A stretch of 64,000 nt of DNA, taken from positions 62,001 through 126,000 of the forward strand of contig NZ_LAJE02000363.1 in NCBI RefSeq assembly GCF_000970465.2, given 5' to 3'. Position numbers and translations under genes: made by a program. The DNA comes from Devosia insulae DS-56 (GTDB lineage: Bacteria > Pseudomonadota > Alphaproteobacteria > Rhizobiales > Devosiaceae). A model generated the notes under the pieces. That model was not told the origin of the DNA, made no database searches, and saw only the letters and a program-made list of their open reading frames with translations. Within the stretch, counting starts at the first letter, position 1. Each line of letters opens with the position of its first letter. Shown here piece by piece: positions 1 through 7,849 of this stretch.

Positions 1-1
1 G

Positions 2-1951
2 CGCCCGCGCGTCATGATCAAGCAGCCGCGGGATGCCCGCGTTGCTCCTGCCCCCGGCGATCGCATCCTGGCGCGGATCAGCGCCGGCGATGGCGAGCTG
101 CCGGACTACACGGCGCGGGCGATGAAGATCCTCGACAAGCCGCGTCGCGGCCAGATCGGCATCGTCCGTATGGACGAGGATGGCGCGCGGCTGATCCCGG
201 TCGATCGCAAGCAGAAGGAAATGCGCATCGACGGCGGCGATCTCGGCAGCGCCCGCGACGGCGACCTCGTCGAAGTCGAGATCAAGCTCACCGGCCGGCT
301 GATGATTCCCAAGGCCAAGGTGACCAACGTCATCGGGAACCCCAAATCCGAGGGGGCGGTCTCGATGATCGCCATCCATAACCTCGAGATTCCTTACCGC
401 TTCCCCGCCTCGGTGACGAAAGAAGCCGAAGACGCCAAGGAAACCACGATCAAGGGTCGCGAGGACTGGCGGCACATTCCGCTCGTCACCATCGACCCGG
501 TCGATGCCAAGGACCACGACGACGCGGTCTATGCCGAGCCCGATACCGATCCGAAGAACGCCGGCGGCCACATCGTCTATGTCGCGATCGCCGACGTCGC
601 AGCCTATGTCCGCCCCGGCACGGCGCTCGATCGCGAAGCCTATATCCGCGGCAATTCGGTCTACTTCCCCGACCGGGTGGTGCCGATGCTGCCCGAGCGC
701 ATCTCGAACGACCTCTGCTCGCTGCGCGAGGGCGAGAACCGCCCGTCGCTGGCCGTCCGCATGGTGTTCGACCAGAACGGCAAAAAGCGCAGCCACAGCT
801 TCCACCGTGTGCTGTTCCGCTCGGCCGCCAAACTCAACTACCAGCAGGCGCAGGCGGCGATCGACGGCAAGCCGGACGACAAGACCGGGCCGATCCTCGA
901 CAGCATCCTCCGCCCGCTGTGGGCCGCCTACGGCGCCATGGCGAAGGCGCGGGACAATCGCGGACCACTCGACCTCGACCTGCCCGAGCGCAAGATCATC
1001 CTCGACAAGACCGGCATGGTCGTCGACGTGAAGGTGCCCGAGCGGCTCGATGCGCACCGGCTGATCGAAGAGATGATGATCGCCGCCAATGTCGCGGCCG
1101 CCGAAACGCTGGAAAAGCACAAAAGCGCCCTGCTCTACCGGGTGCACGATACGCCGAGCCAGGAGAAGCTGGTGGCGCTGCGCGACTTCCTGAGCTCGCT
1201 GCAGCTGCCGGCGCCGAAATCGGATGCAGTGCGGCCGGCGGATTTCAACCGCATCCTCGATAAGGCGCGGACCGACGGCAAGATCCAGCAGGTGTCGGAG
1301 ATCATCCTCCGCACCCAGGCGCAGGCCGAGTATGCCGCCGAGAACTACGGACATTTCGGCCTCAACCTCGACCGCTATGCGCACTTCACGTCGCCGATCC
1401 GCCGCTATGCCGACCTGATCGTGCACCGGGCGCTGATCAGTGCGCTGGACTTGGGTAAGGATGGGCTCACCGACGGCGAGATCGCCAAGCTGCCGGGCAT
1501 CGCCCAGCACATCTCGTCAACCGAGCGCCGCGCCATGCTGGCCGAACGCGAGACCATCGACCGGCTGCTGGCGCAGTTCCTTGCCGCGCATGTCAACGCC
1601 AAGTTCGAGGGCCGCATCTCGGGCGTCACCCGCTCGGGGCTGTTCGTGCGGCTGAGGGACACCGGCGCCGATGGCTTCATCCCCGCCTCGACGCTTGGCC
1701 AGGACTATTATCGCTTCGTCGAGGAGATGCAGGCGATGGTGGGCGACCGCACCGGCGAGACCTTCCGTATCGGCGACGATGTGAGCGTCCGGCTGCTCGA
1801 AGTCGCCCCGGTTGCCGGGGCGTTGCGCTTCGAACTGCTGAGCGAAGGCAGCCGCGGCGTTCCGTCATCTGGCGGGCGTCAACGCAAAGGACCATCTACC
1901 ACTCGAGGCAAGGCGGGCGCCTATCGCAAGCTCGCCAAACGAAAGAGATAG
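2..1951 (+). CDS. rnr: Ribonuclease R, 5'-truncated by the window edge
   Basis: 3'-to-5' exoribonuclease that degrades structured RNA and takes part in RNA quality control in the cytoplasm. The frame is open from the first base, so the true start lies upstream; the ATG at 14 is not taken as the start because the family normally has a longer N-terminus (RNase R is usually above 700 residues, about 650 are visible here). The RNB catalytic domain starts around residue 150 with the acidic metal-binding cluster DPVDAKDHDDAV and runs to about residue 500. An S1 RNA-binding domain (FEGRISGVTRSGLFVRL) follows near residue 535. The C-terminal tail is basic (ending KLAKRKR), typical of RNase R rather than RNase II. 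The next gene starts 3 bases after the stop, so the two are probably cotranscribed. Confidence 0.95.
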   Translation, partial: RPRVMIKQPRDARVAPAPGDRILARISAGDGELPDYTARAMKILDKPRRGQIGIVRMDEDGARLIPVDRKQKEMRIDGGDLGSARDGDLVEVEIKLTGRLMIPKAKVTNVIGNPKSEGAVSMIAIHNLEIPYRFPASVTKEAEDAKETTIKGREDWRHIPLVTIDPVDAKDHDDAVYAEPDTDPKNAGGHIVYVAIADVAAYVRPGTALDREAYIRGNSVYFPDRVVPMLPERISNDLCSLREGENRPSLAVRMVFDQNGKKRSHSFHRVLFRSAAKLNYQQAQAAIDGKPDDKTGPILDSILRPLWAAYGAMAKARDNRGPLDLDLPERKIILDKTGMVVDVKVPERLDAHRLIEEMMIAANVAAAETLEKHKSALLYRVHDTPSQEKLVALRDFLSSLQLPAPKSDAVRPADFNRILDKARTDGKIQQVSEIILRTQAQAEYAAENYGHFGLNLDRYAHFTSPIRRYADLIVHRALISALDLGKDGLTDGEIAKLPGIAQHISSTERRAMLAERETIDRLLAQFLAAHVNAKFEGRISGVTRSGLFVRLRDTGADGFIPASTLGQDYYRFVEEMQAMVGDRTGETFRIGDDVSVRLLEVAPVAGALRFELLSEGSRGVPSSGGRQRKGPSTTRGKAGAYRKLAKRKR

Positions 1952-1953
1952 CG

Positions 1954-2370
1954 ATGGCGGTCGAGATCGGTTTTGTGCGTGAGCAGCGCTCGCTGTGGAA
2001 GGCAATCGGCAATGGCGTGCTGTGCCGCTGCCCGAATTGCGGCAAGGGCAAGCTGTTCCGCTCCTACCTCAAGATCAACGACACCTGTGCCGAGTGTGGC
2101 GAAAAGCTGAGCGCGGCGCGTGCCGACGACTTCCCGCCCTATATCGCCATCTTCATCGTCGGCCACATCCTGGTCGGCTGGATGCTGCATGCCGAAATGA
2201 GCGGGCCGGTCGACCCGATGCTTTATGTCTGGACGATGATTCCGGCGGCCATCGTCCTGCCACTGATCATGCTCCCCTCGATCAAGGGCGCGGTGATCGG
2301 CCTGCAGTGGGCCAACTACATGTACGGGTTCGATCCGACGCGCGGCGATACTTCGAAGAGCGACGTCTGA
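1954..2370 (+). CDS. DUF983 membrane protein with zinc-ribbon-like N-terminus
   Basis: 138-residue protein of the DUF983 family, whose molecular role is not known. The N-terminal third has two CxxC pairs (CPNC near residue 27 and CAEC near residue 47), a likely zinc ribbon. Two hydrophobic segments follow (about 66-85 and 92-112), so the protein should sit in the inner membrane with the ribbon in the cytoplasm. It begins 3 bases after the rnr stop, and this rnr-DUF983-rpmG order recurs in Rhizobiales. Function cannot be inferred from sequence beyond membrane location and metal binding. Confidence 0.85.
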   Translation: MAVEIGFVREQRSLWKAIGNGVLCRCPNCGKGKLFRSYLKINDTCAECGEKLSAARADDFPPYIAIFIVGHILVGWMLHAEMSGPVDPMLYVWTMIPAAIVLPLIMLPSIKGAVIGLQWANYMYGFDPTRGDTSKSDV

Positions 2371-2381
2371 ACCCGCGCCGC

Positions 2382-2409
2382 TTGACATCGGCCCGAAAAT
2401 CCGTAGGTT
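2382..2409 (+). promoter_or_regulatory. Candidate sigma-70 promoter for rpmG
   Basis: A consensus -35 hexamer TTGACA (2382-2387) is followed after 16 bases by TAGGTT (2404-2409), a plausible -10 for a GC-rich alphaproteobacterium. It lies 87 bases before the rpmG start, in the only gap between DUF983 and rpmG. Inferred from motif and position only. Confidence 0.45.
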
Positions 2410-2496
2410 CCGGCCAAATTTCCACAGGCCGGTTGGCCGGTTGAATTCACAGCCCCGCGGATAGCGCGCGGCAAGCCGTTTCAAGGAAACACGACC

Positions 2497-2664
2497 ATGG
2501 CCAAAGCCGTATCCCTCAAGATCAAGCTCGTGTCGACCGCCGACACCGGCTTCTACTACGTCACCAAGAAGAACTCGCGTACCCAGACCGAGAAGCTCTC
2601 GTTCAAGAAGTACGACCCGGTTGTGCGCAAGCACGTCGAGTTCAAGGAAGCCAAGATCAAATAA
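2497..2664 (+). CDS. rpmG: 50S ribosomal protein bL33
   Basis: 55-residue basic protein of the large ribosomal subunit. It has the family's typical length and pattern ([20 protein letters not shown] at the start, then YVTKKNSR and [22 protein letters not shown]). It lacks the CxxC zinc pairs, so this is the zinc-independent form. A purine-rich AAGGAAA lies upstream of the ATG. An intrinsic terminator begins 27 bases after the stop, so rpmG is probably a single-gene unit driven by its own promoter. Confidence 0.95.
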   Translation: MAKAVSLKIKLVSTADTGFYYVTKKNSRTQTEKLSFKKYDPVVRKHVEFKEAKIK

Positions 2665-2690
2665 TCTGGCCTTTCCTGCCGCTTTCAAAG

Positions 2691-2716
2691 ACCCGCGCTC
2701 CTGAGCGCGGGTTTTT
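2691..2716 (+). terminator. Intrinsic terminator of rpmG
   Basis: Perfect 10-bp stem ACCCGCGCTC / GAGCGCGGGT around a CT loop, followed directly by a T run. It lies just downstream of the rpmG stop on the same strand. Confidence 0.85.
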
Positions 2717-2728
2717 CGTTATGGGCCT

Positions 2729-2780
2729 CACGAAGTTCGTGCGCGATAGTACGAAGAAGTTCGTGATGGACATCACGAAC
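2729..2780. repeat. Cluster of short perfect palindromes (operator-like)
   Basis: Two inverted repeats share the half-site TTCGTG/CACGAA. The first is CACGAA-G-TTCGTG (2729-2741). The second is a perfect 10-bp palindrome with a 2-base centre, GTTCGTGATG-GA-CATCACGAAC (2759-2780). A further degenerate half-site (TACGAAGA) lies between them. Spacing and symmetry suggest a dimeric repressor site or a repeat element, but no gene with an obvious matching promoter is adjacent. A 63-codon plus-strand frame through this stretch is not considered coding. Confidence 0.4.
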
Positions 2781-2782
2781 GG

Positions 2783-2814
2783 AAAACGCCCGCCCCGGTA
2801 TAAGGGGCGGGCGT
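2783..2814 (-). terminator. Strong intrinsic terminator (minus strand)
   Basis: Read on the minus strand, ACGCCCGCCCC pairs perfectly with GGGGCGGGCGT around the loop TTATACC, followed by TTTTCC. The stem is 11 bp and almost all G:C. It ends either the pleD transcript or an independent RNA encoded in the 250 bases before it. Confidence 0.8.
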
Positions 2815-2955
2815 CTGAAGAAGCGGCTGGTCCGCGGCGGCATGTCGAAGAGGCCACTCTTGCCCGCTGCGAACCAGCCTCCCTACGGACCCAGGAGTTG
2901 CGGCGGACCTGAGGAGAACCGTAGGGGTGACTGCTGACACCGAAAGTGTCGGCGT
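2783..2955 (-). ncRNA. Candidate structured small RNA downstream of pleD
   Basis: The 395 bases between rpmG and pleD contain no convincing gene. On the minus strand they can fold into three consecutive hairpins before the terminator: GACAC/GTGTC (2936-2950); CCCTACGG/CCGTAGGG with an inner CTCAGG/CCTGGG stem (2881-2926); and GGCTGGT/ACCAGCC with an inner GCGGGCA/TGCCGC stem (2825-2879). Hairpins packed this tightly before a strong terminator look like a stable RNA or a structured 3' UTR of pleD. I could not match it to a named family: it lacks the SRP, RNase P and tmRNA signatures, and 6S RNA is not excluded. Confidence 0.45.
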
Positions 2956-3060
2956 TATTTCTATGGGTACAGCTTAACCCTTTCTGGCGTCGGAGCAAGT
3001 AGCCGCTCCACAACGTTACTAATCCTTAACCTTAATATTTCGGGCGGGCGCTGATCGCGA

Positions 3061-4431
3061 CTAGGCGGCGTCGACGACGACGCGGTTCCGCCCCTCGCGC
3101 TTGGCGCGATAGAGGGCCACATCGGCGCGCTTCAGCAGCAGCTCCGGCGTGTCGGTTTCGTGCTCGTTAAGCGCCATGCCAACCGACACCGTGACCGGCA
3201 AAGGCCGCCCGTTGCCGGCCTCGAACCCCTTCTCCGCCACGGCGCCGCGTACCCGCTCGGCGACGCTGTGCGCCTGCCTTGAGTCGGTATCGGGCATCAG
3301 CACCACGAACTCCTCGCCGCCAAACCGGCAGGCGAGGTCGACACCGCGAATATTGCGGCGCAGGCGGTCCGCGAACTCGCGCAGCACTGCATCGCCCGTG
3401 TCGTGGCCGTGGGTGTCGTTGACTTCCTTGAAATAGTCCATGTCGATCAGCATCACCGCCATGTCGCGGCCCTGCTGTTGCGCCTTCTGCAACAGGATCG
3501 ACAAATGCCGCTCGAAGTAGCGCCGGTTGTAGAGCCCGGTCAGTTCATCGGTCACTGCCAGCGCCAGAGTATTGTTGACGCTCTGGCGTAGTTCCACGGC
3601 ATAACGCTGGCGGCGAATCTGGGTTCGCACCCGCGCCATCAGCTCGTTGCGCTCCACCGGGCGCATGATGAAGTCGTTGACGCCGAGATCGAGGCCACGG
3701 ACCACGCGCGGCCGGTCGTCCTCTTCGGCGATCAGGATGATCGGCAGGGTGCGCGTCTGCTCGGCAGTCCGCATCTGCGAGCAGACCCGCAGCGGATCGA
3801 AATCGCCGAGCGCCATCGACACCAGCGCCAGCTCATAGTCGCCACCGCTGACCGCCAGCACGGCGTCGGCCGGGTTGGCGAGGATATCGATGCGATTGTG
3901 CGCCTCGAGGTAGCCGCGGATGCGCTCGGCGTGGCGCAGGTCGGGATCGACCAGGAGGATACGACCGTCATTGTGATCGATCGAATCCATCGCCCGCATG
4001 GCGTCCTCGATGGCGATCTCCTGGCCGGTGCGCGCCCGGGCCCTGAGCTCGTCGGTCAGCGCCTTGAGACGCACCAGGCTCTTCACCCGTGCCATCAGCT
4101 GAATGTCATCGACCGGCTTGGTCAGAAAATCATCGGCGCCGGCCTCGAGCCCGCGTACCCGGTCGGAGGGCTGGTCGAGCGCCGTCACCATCAACACCGG
4201 GATGTGACTGGTCCGCCGATCGGCCTTCAGCCGCCCGCAGACCTCGAAGCCGTCCATTTCGGGCATCATCACGTCGAGCAGGATAATGTCGATCTCGCCC
4301 GCGGCGCAGATCGCCAGCGCTTCCTTGCCGGAAGCTGCCGTAACGACGTCGAAATACTCGGCCGAAAGCCGCGCCTCGAGCAGGCGGACATTCGTTGGAA
4401 TATCGTCGACGATCAGCACCCGCGCCGTCAA
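3061..4431 (-). CDS. pleD: Diguanylate cyclase response regulator PleD
   Basis: 456-residue regulator with the PleD layout REC-REC-GGDEF. The first receiver has phospho-acceptor Asp53 (IILLDVMMPEMDGF). The second receiver has Ser where the Asp should be (LALVSMALGDFDP), as expected for the PleD adaptor domain. The cyclase domain carries GGEEF near residue 371, preceded by an RGVD inhibitory site five residues upstream, so it should make cyclic di-GMP and be product inhibited. In Caulobacter PleD drives the swarmer-to-stalked transition and acts with DivK, whose gene lies 56 bases upstream here. The two are probably one operon read from 4862. Confidence 0.95.
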   Translation of the reverse strand: MTARVLIVDDIPTNVRLLEARLSAEYFDVVTAASGKEALAICAAGEIDIILLDVMMPEMDGFEVCGRLKADRRTSHIPVLMVTALDQPSDRVRGLEAGADDFLTKPVDDIQLMARVKSLVRLKALTDELRARARTGQEIAIEDAMRAMDSIDHNDGRILLVDPDLRHAERIRGYLEAHNRIDILANPADAVLAVSGGDYELALVSMALGDFDPLRVCSQMRTAEQTRTLPIILIAEEDDRPRVVRGLDLGVNDFIMRPVERNELMARVRTQIRRQRYAVELRQSVNNTLALAVTDELTGLYNRRYFERHLSILLQKAQQQGRDMAVMLIDMDYFKEVNDTHGHDTGDAVLREFADRLRRNIRGVDLACRFGGEEFVVLMPDTDSRQAHSVAERVRGAVAEKGFEAGNGRPLPVTVSVGMALNEHETDTPELLLKRADVALYRAKREGRNRVVVDAA

Positions 4432-4487
4432 AGACCTCAGGCCCCGCGATTTGAGGAAATCTGCCCGAATGCCATATAGGGCAAAGC

Positions 4488-4862
4488 CTAGTTGGCAGGC
4501 CCAATGTAGCGGGCAATGGTTTCCAAAAAGTGAGGCACGGAGATGGGTTTAGAGATGTAACCCTCGCAGCCGCCCTGGAGGATTCGCTCCTCATCGCCCT
4601 TCATGGCGAAGGCGGTCACGGCGATGACGGGAATCGACATCAGCTCGTCGTCTTCCTTCAGCCACTTGGTGACCACGAGGCCCGAAACCTCCGGCAGCTG
4701 GATATCCATCAGAATCAGGTCGGGGCGATGCGCTCGCGCAAGATCCAGCGCCTCCAGGCCATTGCGGGTCTGGATGATCGAATATCCACGCGATTCAAGC
4801 AGATCGTTGAAGAGCTTCATGTTGAGCTCATTGTCTTCGACGATCATGACGGTCTTGGGCAT
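4488..4862 (-). CDS. divK: Single-domain response regulator DivK
   Basis: 124-residue stand-alone receiver domain. Phospho-acceptor Asp53 lies in [13 protein letters not shown], the conserved Thr in [12 protein letters not shown] and the Lys in GYISKPIS. DivK is the essential cell-cycle phosphorelay protein that links the kinases PleC/DivJ to the CtrA pathway in Caulobacter and Rhizobiales. The start chosen is the ATG giving [18 protein letters not shown], the family's usual N-terminus; a longer open frame upstream overlaps nothing conserved. It is followed by pleD on the same strand. Confidence 0.95.
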   Translation of the reverse strand: MPKTVMIVEDNELNMKLFNDLLESRGYSIIQTRNGLEALDLARAHRPDLILMDIQLPEVSGLVVTKWLKEDDELMSIPVIAVTAFAMKGDEERILQGGCEGYISKPISVPHFLETIARYIGPAN

Positions 4863-4959
4863 ACGGGACTCAAATCCACCCTGAACGGGGCTGGCGGGCC
4901 CTCGTGTTCTGCCCGAAGTTCGGGGTAACATCAATCCGATACCCATCGAGAGCCTGCCC

Positions 4960-5232
4960 TTGCCGAAAACCCTCGAACTCACTTCCCGCAGCCTGGGCGA
5001 GCTCTGCCTGCACCAGCTCGCCGAGAACCCGGCACAACTGGCCGAGTTCATGACCATGACCGGATACTCGCCCGACGCCCTGCGCAAGGCCGCCGGCGGC
5101 GACGGGCTCGACCGCGGGCTGATCGATTATTTCGCGGCCAACGAGGCGCTGCTGCTCGCGCTATGCGCCAATAACAGCTTCAGGCCGGACGACTTCATGC
5201 GCGTCTGGGCTCGGCTCAACCCGGCGGGATGA
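4960..5232 (+). CDS. DUF3572 family protein
   Basis: 90-residue protein of the DUF3572 family, of unknown function, common in Rhizobiales and usually next to divK/pleD and dinB as here. It is predicted helical ([20 protein letters not shown] then [12 protein letters not shown]) with no signal or membrane segment. The start is TTG at 4960; no in-frame ATG gives the conserved N-terminus. It is divergent from divK, and its stop is 4 bases before dinB, so it probably shares a transcript with the polymerase gene. Confidence 0.75.
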   Translation: MPKTLELTSRSLGELCLHQLAENPAQLAEFMTMTGYSPDALRKAAGGDGLDRGLIDYFAANEALLLALCANNSFRPDDFMRVWARLNPAG

Positions 5233-5236
5233 GGCT

Positions 5237-6565
5237 ATGCTGGCGATTTGCCGCGACTGTTCGGCGACGGTGGAGGCCTTCGAGGCCCCTACCCGCTGCC
5301 GCACCTGCGGATCGCCCAGAATCAGGGCGCATGACGAGTTGGGCGCGCTCAGCATCGCCCATGTCGACTGTGACGCCTTCTATGCATCGATTGAGAAACG
5401 CGACGACCCGAGCCTGGTCGACAAGCCGCTGATCATCGGCGGCGGCGTGCGCGGCGTTGTCTCCACCTGCTGCTACATCGCGCGGCAATATGGCGTGCGC
5501 TCCGCCATGCCGATGTTCAAGGCGAAGGAACTCTGCCCGCACGCCGTGGTGATCCCGCCCAACATGGCGAAATACGTGGCGGTCAGCCGCGAGATCCGCA
5601 CGCTGATGGATCAGCTGACGCCGCTGGTCGAGCCACTGTCGATCGACGAGGCGTTTCTCGATCTCACCGGTACCGAGGCGCTGCATAAGGCCAAGCCCGC
5701 CGTGGTGCTTGCCCGGTTCGCTAGACGCGTCGAACAGGAGATCGGCGTCACCATCTCGGTGGGCCTCAGCCACAACAAGTTCCTCGCCAAGGTCGCCTCC
5801 GACCTCGACAAGCCGCGCGGCTTTGCGGTGATCGGCAAAGCCGAAACCGTGGCGTTTCTCGCGCCGCAGCCGGTGACGTTGATCTATGGCGTCGGCAAGG
5901 TGTTCGCCGAGACGCTGCGCAAAGATGGTTTTGAGACCATCGGTCAGCTGCAGCAGACGCCGCCCGAGCAGTTGATGCGCCGCTACGGCGATTCCGGCGC
6001 CCGCCTCGCGCGGCTGGCGCGCGGCGAGGATGCCCGCGCCATCTCGACCGACGACCAGATGAAAACGGTCTCCGCCGAGACCACCTTCAACACCGACCTG
6101 AGGACGTTCGAGGACCTTTCGACCGAGCTGCTGGCGCTGTGCGAGCGCCTCTCCGAGCGGCTCAAGGCCAAGTCGATCCTCGGCGACACGGTTACGCTCA
6201 AGCTCAAGTCGGCAGGTTTTCGCTTGCGCACCCGGGCCCGGCAATTGATGATCCCGACACAGCTTGCCAACGTGCTCTACGAAACCGGCGTGCAGCTTCT
6301 CGCTCGCGAGATCGACGGGACGGCGTTCCGGCTGATCGGGATTGGCGTCAGCGGCATTTCGGAGGCCGACGGCATCGATCCGGTCGACCTGATCGAGCCG
6401 GGAATCGCTCGGCGCGCCGCGGCCGAACGGGCCATTGATCGTGTACGCGATCGCTTCGGCCGGGACGCGGTGATCCGCGGCAAGCTATACGACCGGGTGA
6501 AGGCTCGCGCCGCCCGTAACGCAGACAAAGACGAAGAGAACCAGGATGACCAGCCCCCTCGATAA
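5237..6565 (+). CDS. dinB: DNA polymerase IV (Y family) with N-terminal zinc-ribbon-like extension
   Basis: 442-residue error-prone translesion polymerase. The Y-family palm is clear: metal ligands in [20 protein letters not shown] near residue 40, and the second acidic pair in [13 protein letters not shown] near residue 135. Helix-hairpin-helix and little-finger regions follow. The first about 35 residues precede the usual family start and carry CRDC and CRTC pairs (C-x2-C-x12-C-x2-C), a likely zinc ribbon. Similar extensions occur in Rhizobiales DinB proteins. The 3' end overlaps the ridA-like gene by 20 bases. No LexA box (GTTC-N7-GTTC) was seen just upstream. Confidence 0.95.
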   Translation: MLAICRDCSATVEAFEAPTRCRTCGSPRIRAHDELGALSIAHVDCDAFYASIEKRDDPSLVDKPLIIGGGVRGVVSTCCYIARQYGVRSAMPMFKAKELCPHAVVIPPNMAKYVAVSREIRTLMDQLTPLVEPLSIDEAFLDLTGTEALHKAKPAVVLARFARRVEQEIGVTISVGLSHNKFLAKVASDLDKPRGFAVIGKAETVAFLAPQPVTLIYGVGKVFAETLRKDGFETIGQLQQTPPEQLMRRYGDSGARLARLARGEDARAISTDDQMKTVSAETTFNTDLRTFEDLSTELLALCERLSERLKAKSILGDTVTLKLKSAGFRLRTRARQLMIPTQLANVLYETGVQLLAREIDGTAFRLIGIGVSGISEADGIDPVDLIEPGIARRAAAERAIDRVRDRFGRDAVIRGKLYDRVKARAARNADKDEENQDDQPPR

Positions 6566-7010
6566 GCTCCGCGAATATGGCTACGAGCTGCCGCAGCCGA
6601 AAGCGCCGGTCGCCACCTATGTGCCGATCACCCGGACGGGCAACATCGTCTACGTCTCCGGTCAGATCTCCTCGGGTGCCGATGGCGTGGTGACGGGCTT
6701 GCTCGGCGACACCATGAACGTCGTCCAGGGTGGCAATGCTGCCGAGCTCGCGGCGGTGAATTTCCTCAGCCAGATCGTTCACTCGGCCGGCGTCGACCTC
6801 AGCAAGGTCAAGCGGGTGCTGAAGCTCACGGTGTTCGTCGCCTCTACCGCCGAGTTCGCCGAGCATCACCTCGTCGCCAATGGCGCCTCGAACCTCATCG
6901 TCGGCGTCTTGGGCGACAAGGGCAAGCATGCGCGCTCCGCTGTCGGCATGGCCGCCCTGCCGCTTGGCGCCGCGGTCGAAGTCGAAGGCATCATCGAAGT
7001 CGAAGAGTAA
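6546..7010 (+). CDS. RidA family protein (reactive enamine/imine deaminase-like)
   Basis: 154-residue member of the RidA/YjgF family, which hydrolyses reactive enamine or imine intermediates of amino acid metabolism or has related roles. It shows the family core [19 protein letters not shown] and the C-terminal sheet [20 protein letters not shown]. At 154 residues it belongs to the longer group (annotated as atu1219-like in rhizobia) rather than archetypal 128-residue RidA, so the exact substrate is uncertain. The ATG lies inside the dinB 3' end, implying translational coupling. Confidence 0.85.
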   Translation: MTSPLDKLREYGYELPQPKAPVATYVPITRTGNIVYVSGQISSGADGVVTGLLGDTMNVVQGGNAAELAAVNFLSQIVHSAGVDLSKVKRVLKLTVFVASTAEFAEHHLVANGASNLIVGVLGDKGKHARSAVGMAALPLGAAVEVEGIIEVEE

Positions 7011-7031
7011 GGGACGGGCGACGCGAAAGTG

Positions 7032-7075
7032 TCATGTGGGGCTGCTAGCGCCCGGGCGTCCTGAACCCCATATGA
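7032..7075. repeat. Imperfect intergenic inverted repeat
   Basis: TCATGTGGGG (7032-7041) pairs with CCCCATATGA (7066-7075) through nine Watson-Crick pairs and one G:T pair, around a 24-base loop that itself contains GCGCCCGGGCG. It lies in the 77-base gap between the RidA-like and phosphodiesterase genes. No T run follows, so it is a weak terminator at best; mRNA processing or an operator are alternatives. Confidence 0.35.
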
Positions 7076-7087
7076 CGGCTTAACAGC

Positions 7088-7849
7088 ATGTGCGCCAAAC
7101 CCAATTTCGATCGTCCCATTGCCCACCGTGGTCTGCATGACCGCGGTCGCGGCATCATCGAAAACACCGCGAGCGCCTTCGCGGCGGCGATCGAGGGCGG
7201 CTACGCCATCGAGTGCGACGTCCAGCTCAGCCGCGACGGCATCCCGATGATTTTCCATGACGACGACCTCGACCGGCTGACCGGCGTTGCCGGTCCGGTC
7301 GGCGCTCGGAGCATGGCGGAGCTCTCGACCTACACGCTGCTCGACAGTGCCGCCGGCGATACGCCGCAGCGGTTCGACCAGTTCCTGGCCCAGATCAACG
7401 GCCGGGTGCTGCTGCAGATCGAACTTAAGCAGCAACCCAACCAGGCCGCCACCGAGGTGCTGGCGCAGACGGTGATGGACGGACTCAAAGGCTATCGTGG
7501 GCCGGTGACGCTCGAGTCGTTCGACCCTAAGCTCATTATCGAGGTGAAAAAGCGCGGCGCTACCATGCCGGTCGGCATCGTTACCTATGCCTATGACGAG
7601 CCGGAATGGGACCAGCACCTCAGCGACGCCACCAAGTTCATGCTGCGGCACCTGCTGCACTGGCCGGTCAGTCGCTTCGATTTCATTTCCTGCCGCGACA
7701 AATCGCTCGAGCTGCCGGCGGTGAAGCTGTTCCGTTCGTTCGGCATGCCGGTCACCGCCTGGACCATCAAATCTCCAGCCGCGGCGCTCGCCGTGCTCGG
7801 CAGGGCCGACCAGATCGTGTTCGAGGGGTTCGATCCGCCAAGTGCCTGA
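7088..7849 (+). CDS. Glycerophosphodiester phosphodiesterase
   Basis: 253-residue cytoplasmic GDPD enzyme, predicted to hydrolyse glycerophosphodiesters to glycerol-3-phosphate and an alcohol. The TIM-barrel signature is present: AHRGLHDRGRGIIENT near residue 14 with the catalytic His-Arg, then ECDVQLSRDG and FHDDDLDRLTG with the metal-binding Glu/Asp and second His. No signal peptide is seen, so it resembles UgpQ (cytoplasmic) rather than GlpQ (periplasmic). The downstream gene starts with GTG at 7842 inside its last codons, so the two are translationally coupled. Confidence 0.9.
   Translation: MCAKPNFDRPIAHRGLHDRGRGIIENTASAFAAAIEGGYAIECDVQLSRDGIPMIFHDDDLDRLTGVAGPVGARSMAELSTYTLLDSAAGDTPQRFDQFLAQINGRVLLQIELKQQPNQAATEVLAQTVMDGLKGYRGPVTLESFDPKLIIEVKKRGATMPVGIVTYAYDEPEWDQHLSDATKFMLRHLLHWPVSRFDFISCRDKSLELPAVKLFRSFGMPVTAWTIKSPAAALAVLGRADQIVFEGFDPPSA

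Noticed and set aside
2721-2912. 63-codon plus-strand frame after rpmG (starts MGLTKFVRDSTKKFV)
   Set aside because: It is made of the palindromes and the reverse of a terminator; no ribosome binding site; the amino acid pattern follows from the repeats.
2783-2955. Assignment of the candidate RNA to 6S, SRP, RNase P or tmRNA
   Set aside because: The conserved core blocks of SRP, RNase P and tmRNA are absent. A TTCGCAGCGGGC stretch resembles part of the 6S closing stem, but the long central arm is missing; kept only as an unnamed candidate.
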